Assembly (NCBI GenBank): GCA_013329135.1
Contig: DUKU01000077.1
Location: forward strand, 1 to 6,568
Direction of reading: 5' to 3'
Source: Thermoplasmata archaeon
GTDB lineage: Archaea > Thermoplasmatota > Thermoplasmata > UBA10834
Length of the DNA stretch: 6,568 nt
Below are positions 5,908 through 6,568 of the stretch, one piece after another. Numbering within the stretch: the first letter of the stretch is position 1; each line of letters starts with the position of its first letter. The position numbers were made by a program, and so were the translations under genes. The notes beneath the pieces are model-generated. The model did not search any database. It was not told where the DNA came from and was given only the letters and a program-made list of their open reading frames with translations.

Positions 5908-5942
5908 TCGGGCGACCCATCACCTTTGGGCTCACCGCCCGA
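5908..5942. other. GC-rich hairpin upstream of the MarR promoter
   Basis: TCGGGCG (5908-5914) pairs with CGCCCGA (5936-5942) over seven bases, and inside it CCCA (5916-5919) pairs with TGGG (5927-5930). An alternative GCCCA/TGGGC pairing (5903-5907 with 5927-5931) also exists. It lies just before the regulator's operator-promoter. It could be a terminator-like or RNA structure ending the accessory region; there is no T-run after it. Confidence 0.4.
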
Positions 5943-5956
5943 ATGTCTCAGGGAAA

Positions 5957-5987
5957 CTAGTTTAACCTCAGAATAGTTAAATATAAG
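5957..5987 (+). promoter_or_regulatory. marR promoter with overlapping palindromic operator
   Basis: TTAAATATAAG (5977-5987) is a strong archaeal TATA box about 25 bases before the ATG at 6007. Transcription should therefore start at or next to the A of the ATG, giving a leaderless mRNA; no ribosome-binding site is present. TTTAAC (5961-5966) and GTTAAA (5976-5981) form an inverted repeat with a nine-base spacer, and TAGTT is directly repeated at 5958-5962 and 5974-5978. The right half overlaps the TATA box, so a dimer bound there would block TBP/TFB. This fits autorepression by the MarR protein encoded downstream, as is common in the family. Confidence 0.7.
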
Positions 5988-6006
5988 AACCAATCTACAC
6001 GGCCGC

Positions 6007-6495
6007 ATGACCCGCGCGGACCAGAAGAAGCTAGAGGACATCGCGGACGGACTCATGGACTCGTTCCCCGTGTTCTTCAGGAGAGTCACCCGCGGGGCGA
6101 CCCATCCAAGCGCAAGGAAGTTCGACCCGAGCAGGATCGCCCTCAAAGCGGTCCTGATGCACGGACCCCTGCGCATGTCGATGATAGGCAGGCACATAGG
6201 GATATCGAAGCCCTACATGACCGCCCTGGTCGACAACCTCATCAGCGAAGGGCTTGTCGAGAGGGTCCAGGACCCTGACGACAGGAGAGCCGTCATCGTC
6301 AGAGCCACGGACGCGGGCAAAGAGGAGATGAAGGAATTCACGAAGAGCGCCAGGCAGGCCGTCATAAAGAACCTCTCATCACTGGACTCCAACGACATCT
6401 CCGCCCTCCACGAGATGGTGCTCAACATCAAAGACGTCATATCCAAGCTTGACAAGGAAGAGGCGAGCAAACGCAGAACGAAGAAAGGTGCATGA
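6007..6495 (+). CDS. MarR-family winged-helix transcriptional regulator
   Basis: The protein is 162 residues, a normal MarR length. An N-terminal helix (about 1-28) would form half of the dimer interface. The winged helix-turn-helix spans about 44-104: LKAVLMHGPLRMSMIGRHI leads into recognition helix GISKPYMTALVDNLISEGLV (65-84). The wing has the hallmark DPDDRRAVIVRAT (89-101), with the Asp-Arg-Arg seen across the family. C-terminal helices (106-150) complete the dimerisation domain, and the end is lysine/arginine rich. MarR proteins are dimers that repress nearby transporter genes and release DNA on binding a small ligand. ATG 6007 is supported by the leaderless promoter. The ABC ATPase gene starts three bases after the stop, so the two are almost surely cotranscribed. 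Third codon positions are strikingly G/C-rich compared with the genes to the left. Confidence 0.93.
   Translation: MTRADQKKLEDIADGLMDSFPVFFRRVTRGATHPSARKFDPSRIALKAVLMHGPLRMSMIGRHIGISKPYMTALVDNLISEGLVERVQDPDDRRAVIVRATDAGKEEMKEFTKSARQAVIKNLSSLDSNDISALHEMVLNIKDVISKLDKEEASKRRTKKGA
6486..6490 (+). promoter_or_regulatory. Ribosome-binding site deciding the ABC ATPase start
   Basis: AGGTG inside the last codons of marR is seven bases before ATG 6498. It is only one base before an in-frame ATG at 6492 that overlaps the marR stop codon (ATGA). The spacing favours 6498. Confidence 0.6.
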
Positions 6496-6497
6496 CC

Positions 6498-6568
6498 ATG
6501 CCTGACATCGCGATCAACGCTACCAACCTGACGAAGAAGTTCGGGGACTTCACCGCGGTCGACCACAT
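6498..6568 (+). CDS. ABC transporter ATP-binding protein (N-terminal 23 codons only)
   Basis: The visible residues are MPDIAINATNLTKKFGDFTA followed by VDH. They match the start of an ABC ATPase: a strand, then L-T-K-x-F-G-x-F-x-A-V-D, where the aromatic A-loop region precedes the Walker A motif that would lie beyond the edge. The TKKFGDFTAVD form is typical of ABC-2 type export ATPases (drug, antibiotic or lipid exporters). The permease would be expected next, outside the window. Located directly behind marR, it is probably regulated by it. The substrate cannot be inferred from this fragment. Confidence 0.85.
   Translation, partial: MPDIAINATNLTKKFGDFTAVDH

Noticed and set aside
1..6568. 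CRISPR array, complete insertion sequence, rRNA or tRNA genes.
   Set aside because: The only repeats found are the three dispersed copies, which are too far apart and too diverged for a CRISPR array. No transposase, terminal inverted repeats or RNA-gene folds were seen.

Overview
The window looks like an archaeal accessory region that ends against core chromosome on its right side. Four things suggest an archaeon, probably a moderately GC-rich euryarchaeal or Thermoplasmatota-type organism. The right-hand regulator has a TATA box about 25 bases before its start codon and no leader. Other genes have short GGTG/GAGG-type ribosome-binding sites. There is a secreted protein dense in N-glycosylation sequons and anchored by one C-terminal helix, and a small zinc-ribbon membrane protein of an archaeal style. 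The taxonomic placement is an inference.

Layout from left to right. (1) 1-946, minus strand: an XRE-type helix-turn-helix fused to an ImmA/IrrE-like zinc peptidase domain, cut by the left edge. (2) 947-1588: mostly non-coding, with a doubtful 31-codon ORF (1252-1347) and a clear relic of the C-terminal catalytic part of a tyrosine recombinase on the minus strand (1359-1571). (3) 1589-2752, plus: a secreted, single-anchor surface protein of unknown function whose upstream region lies in the recombinase relic. (4) 2972-3466, plus: a 164-residue protein with a four-cysteine zinc ribbon and two membrane helices. (5) 3893-5275, minus: a membrane protein with about six helices and a cytoplasmic helical domain, resembling an uncharacterised architecture also found in bacteria; its start is uncertain (5275 or 5053). 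(6) 5276-6006: about 730 bases without a convincing gene, containing a possible decayed reading frame, hairpins and the regulator's promoter. (7) 6007-6495, plus: a MarR-family regulator with a markedly GC-rich third codon position. (8) 6498-6568, plus: the first 23 codons of an ABC transporter ATPase in an operon with it.

The best non-gene signal is a family of three direct, imperfect repeats (2830-2916, 3681-3765, 5701-5780). They share a 45-base block that aligns without gaps, and two copies carry a TATA-like box just before it. All three lie between genes, in the same orientation.

The only genes with a clear functional link are marR and the ABC ATPase, which look like an autoregulated efflux or export operon. 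The XRE-ImmA/IrrE gene, recombinase relic, dispersed repeats, decayed frames and orphan membrane proteins fit a region shaped by insertion and decay. I see no complete mobile element, CRISPR array, tRNA or rRNA. I did not find a convincing multi-gene undescribed system; the repeat family and the orphan membrane protein are the leads I would follow.
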